This document shows, piece by piece, positions 33,732 to 34,732 of a stretch of 34,732 nucleotides of DNA (positions are counted from its first letter, which is position 1; the number at the start of each line of letters is the position of its first letter). The stretch spans positions 1-34,732 of the forward strand of contig SMXW01000110.1 in NCBI GenBank assembly GCA_004356805.1, written 5' to 3'. The DNA comes from Acidobacteriota bacterium. Its GTDB lineage: Bacteria > Actinomycetota > Acidimicrobiia > Spongiisociales > ZC4RG35. Both the position numbers and the translations under genes were made by a program. The notes beneath the pieces are model-generated. The model saw only the letters and a program-made list of their open reading frames with translations. It was not told where the DNA came from and did not search any database.

Positions 33732-34732
33732 GTGGCCCGGATAACAGCAGAGCAGAAGTACCAGCGGCGGTGGTGGACCCTTGGGGTTCTCAGCCTGAGC
33801 CTGGTCATCATCGGGCTGGACAACACCATCCTCAATGTCGCCATCCCGACCCTGCAGACGGAACTGTCGGCGTCGGCATCGGAGTTGCAGTGGATCGTCG
33901 CCTCGTATGTCCTGGTGTTTGCCGGTCTTCTCCTCACGATGGGAGCACTCGGAGATCGTTTCGGGCGGGCCCGAATCTTGTCTGGAGGGCTGGTTGTCTT
34001 CGGGCTGGCGAGCATTTTCGCTGCTTTCACCGAGAGTGCGACGCAGCTGATCGGAGCTCGTGCGTTGATGGGCGTCGGTGGCGCGATGATCATGCCGGCG
34101 ACTCTTTCGATCATCACTGACGTGTTCCCGAGAGAGGAGCGCGGCCGGGCCATCGGGATTTGGGCGGCCGTTGCCGGCCTCGGGATCGGCCTGGGTCCGA
34201 TCGTTGGTGGCCTTCTTCTCGAGAACTTCTTCTGGGGATCGGTGTTTCTCGTCAACATCCCCATAGTTATCACTGCCCTTATTGCCGGATACTTCCTTGT
34301 CCCCGCCAGCCGCGACCCCGAGGCGACGCCACTCGATCTTGGGGGGGCGTTCACGTCCCTGGTTGCGATCATCGCTCTCGTGTTCGGAATCATCGAGGGG
34401 CCGGCGAGCGGATGGGGATCGCCGGTGGTGATTTCAGCCTTCGTCGTGGCAGCAATCTTCGGAGGGGTGTTCGTGTGGATCGAGCGGACCGTTGAACATC
34501 CGATGCTCAACCTCGACTACTTTCGAAATCCGAGGTTTTCAGCCGGTGCCGCTGCCATCAGCATTGCCTTCTTCGCACTGTTCGGGGTGATCTTTTTGTT
34601 GACCCAATACCTCCAATTCGTTCTTGGCTACACCGCTCTCGAGGCGGGGATACGGACTGCGCCTGTTGCGTTGGGGATGATCGTCGGCAGCGCTTTATCG
34701 CCAAGGTTTGCTGAGCGATTTGGAACCTCGAA
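33732..34732 (+). CDS. MFS multidrug exporter, DHA2 (EmrB/QacA) family, 3' end beyond window
   Basis: The start is GTG 33732 with GAGGAG about 6 bases upstream; the frame stays open to the window end (333 codons). The protein begins MARITAEQKYQRRWW. TM1 carries the conserved aspartate in IIGLDNTILNVAIPTL. Motif A, GALGDRFGRARIL, follows TM2, and the antiporter motif C, GLGIGLGPIVGG, is in TM5. These mark a proton-driven drug efflux pump of the 14-helix DHA2 type; about 130-200 residues are missing. An 8-codon open frame (33704-33730) ends one base before the GTG and overlaps the Shine-Dalgarno, a possible leader peptide. Control by the divergent TetR is likely. Confidence 0.9.
   Translation, partial: MARITAEQKYQRRWWTLGVLSLSLVIIGLDNTILNVAIPTLQTELSASASELQWIVASYVLVFAGLLLTMGALGDRFGRARILSGGLVVFGLASIFAAFTESATQLIGARALMGVGGAMIMPATLSIITDVFPREERGRAIGIWAAVAGLGIGLGPIVGGLLLENFFWGSVFLVNIPIVITALIAGYFLVPASRDPEATPLDLGGAFTSLVAIIALVFGIIEGPASGWGSPVVISAFVVAAIFGGVFVWIERTVEHPMLNLDYFRNPRFSAGAAAISIAFFALFGVIFLLTQYLQFVLGYTALEAGIRTAPVALGMIVGSALSPRFAERFGTS

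Noticed and set aside
33647..34510. Long open frame antisense to the MFS exporter
   Set aside because: It is a shadow of a high-GC membrane-protein gene: its translation is Arg/Pro/Thr-rich and low in complexity, and the plus frame has all MFS motifs.
1..34732. tRNA genes, rRNA, insertion sequences, phage genes, CRISPR arrays or toxin-antitoxin pairs
   Set aside because: No cloverleaf-like intergenic stretch, transposase, integrase or regularly spaced repeat array was found on reading both strands; gaps are too short for most of these.

Overview
This is a high-GC, gene-dense bacterial window: 32 protein-coding genes or gene ends, no gap above about 220 bases, and no tRNA, rRNA, insertion sequence or CRISPR array that I can see. 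Gene content and expression signals fit an actinobacterium, and I would guess an uncultured Acidimicrobiia-like lineage. The pointers are frequent GTG/TTG starts, many starts with no Shine-Dalgarno but a TANNNT -10 box 6-9 nt upstream (leaderless transcription), a fused alpha-beta 2-oxoacid dehydrogenase E1, and a GlnA with the adenylylation tyrosine. The taxonomic placement is inference.

Layout. 1-8254 is housekeeping purine and nitrogen metabolism: the 5' part of purB, a YcaQ-type DNA glycosylase, glutaryl-CoA dehydrogenase, a tightly overlapping purA-purD-purE operon, and divergent glnA preceded by 11-bp direct repeats. 8376-10149 holds two single-pass membrane proteins of unknown function and an Nfu N-terminal-domain protein. 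10170-14306 is a hydantoinase/oxoprolinase A/B pair with an AlkD-type DNA glycosylase gene placed between the two subunit genes. 14401-18746 is glcDEF (glycolate oxidase) plus a small membrane protein. 18751-22864 holds a GNAT acetyltransferase, argS, and a divergent group II PLP decarboxylase. 22941-26083 pairs leucine/valine dehydrogenase with a fused E1 of a branched-chain 2-oxoacid dehydrogenase: amino-acid deamination followed by oxidative decarboxylation.

The most notable locus is 27117-27668. An AhpD/carboxymuconolactone-decarboxylase-family gene is interrupted by one in-frame TGA exactly where the second cysteine of the redox CxxC motif belongs. Directly after the TGA is a hairpin with a GGUCU apical loop, at the same distance (18 nt) I recall for the E. 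coli fdhF SECIS. I read it as a CxxU selenoprotein, which ordinary annotation would split or call a pseudogene. It overlaps a convergent ridA by 4 nt. ridA is divergent from a threonine/serine dehydratase whose reactive enamine product RidA removes. The dehydratase in turn overlaps a three-domain fusion of a gamma-glutamylcyclotransferase-like fold with two GNAT domains.

The right end holds an orphan membrane histidine kinase with a GAF domain, a small basic-tailed protein, and a tetR/MFS-exporter divergent pair sharing a nested 36-bp dyad operator. The exporter runs off the window.
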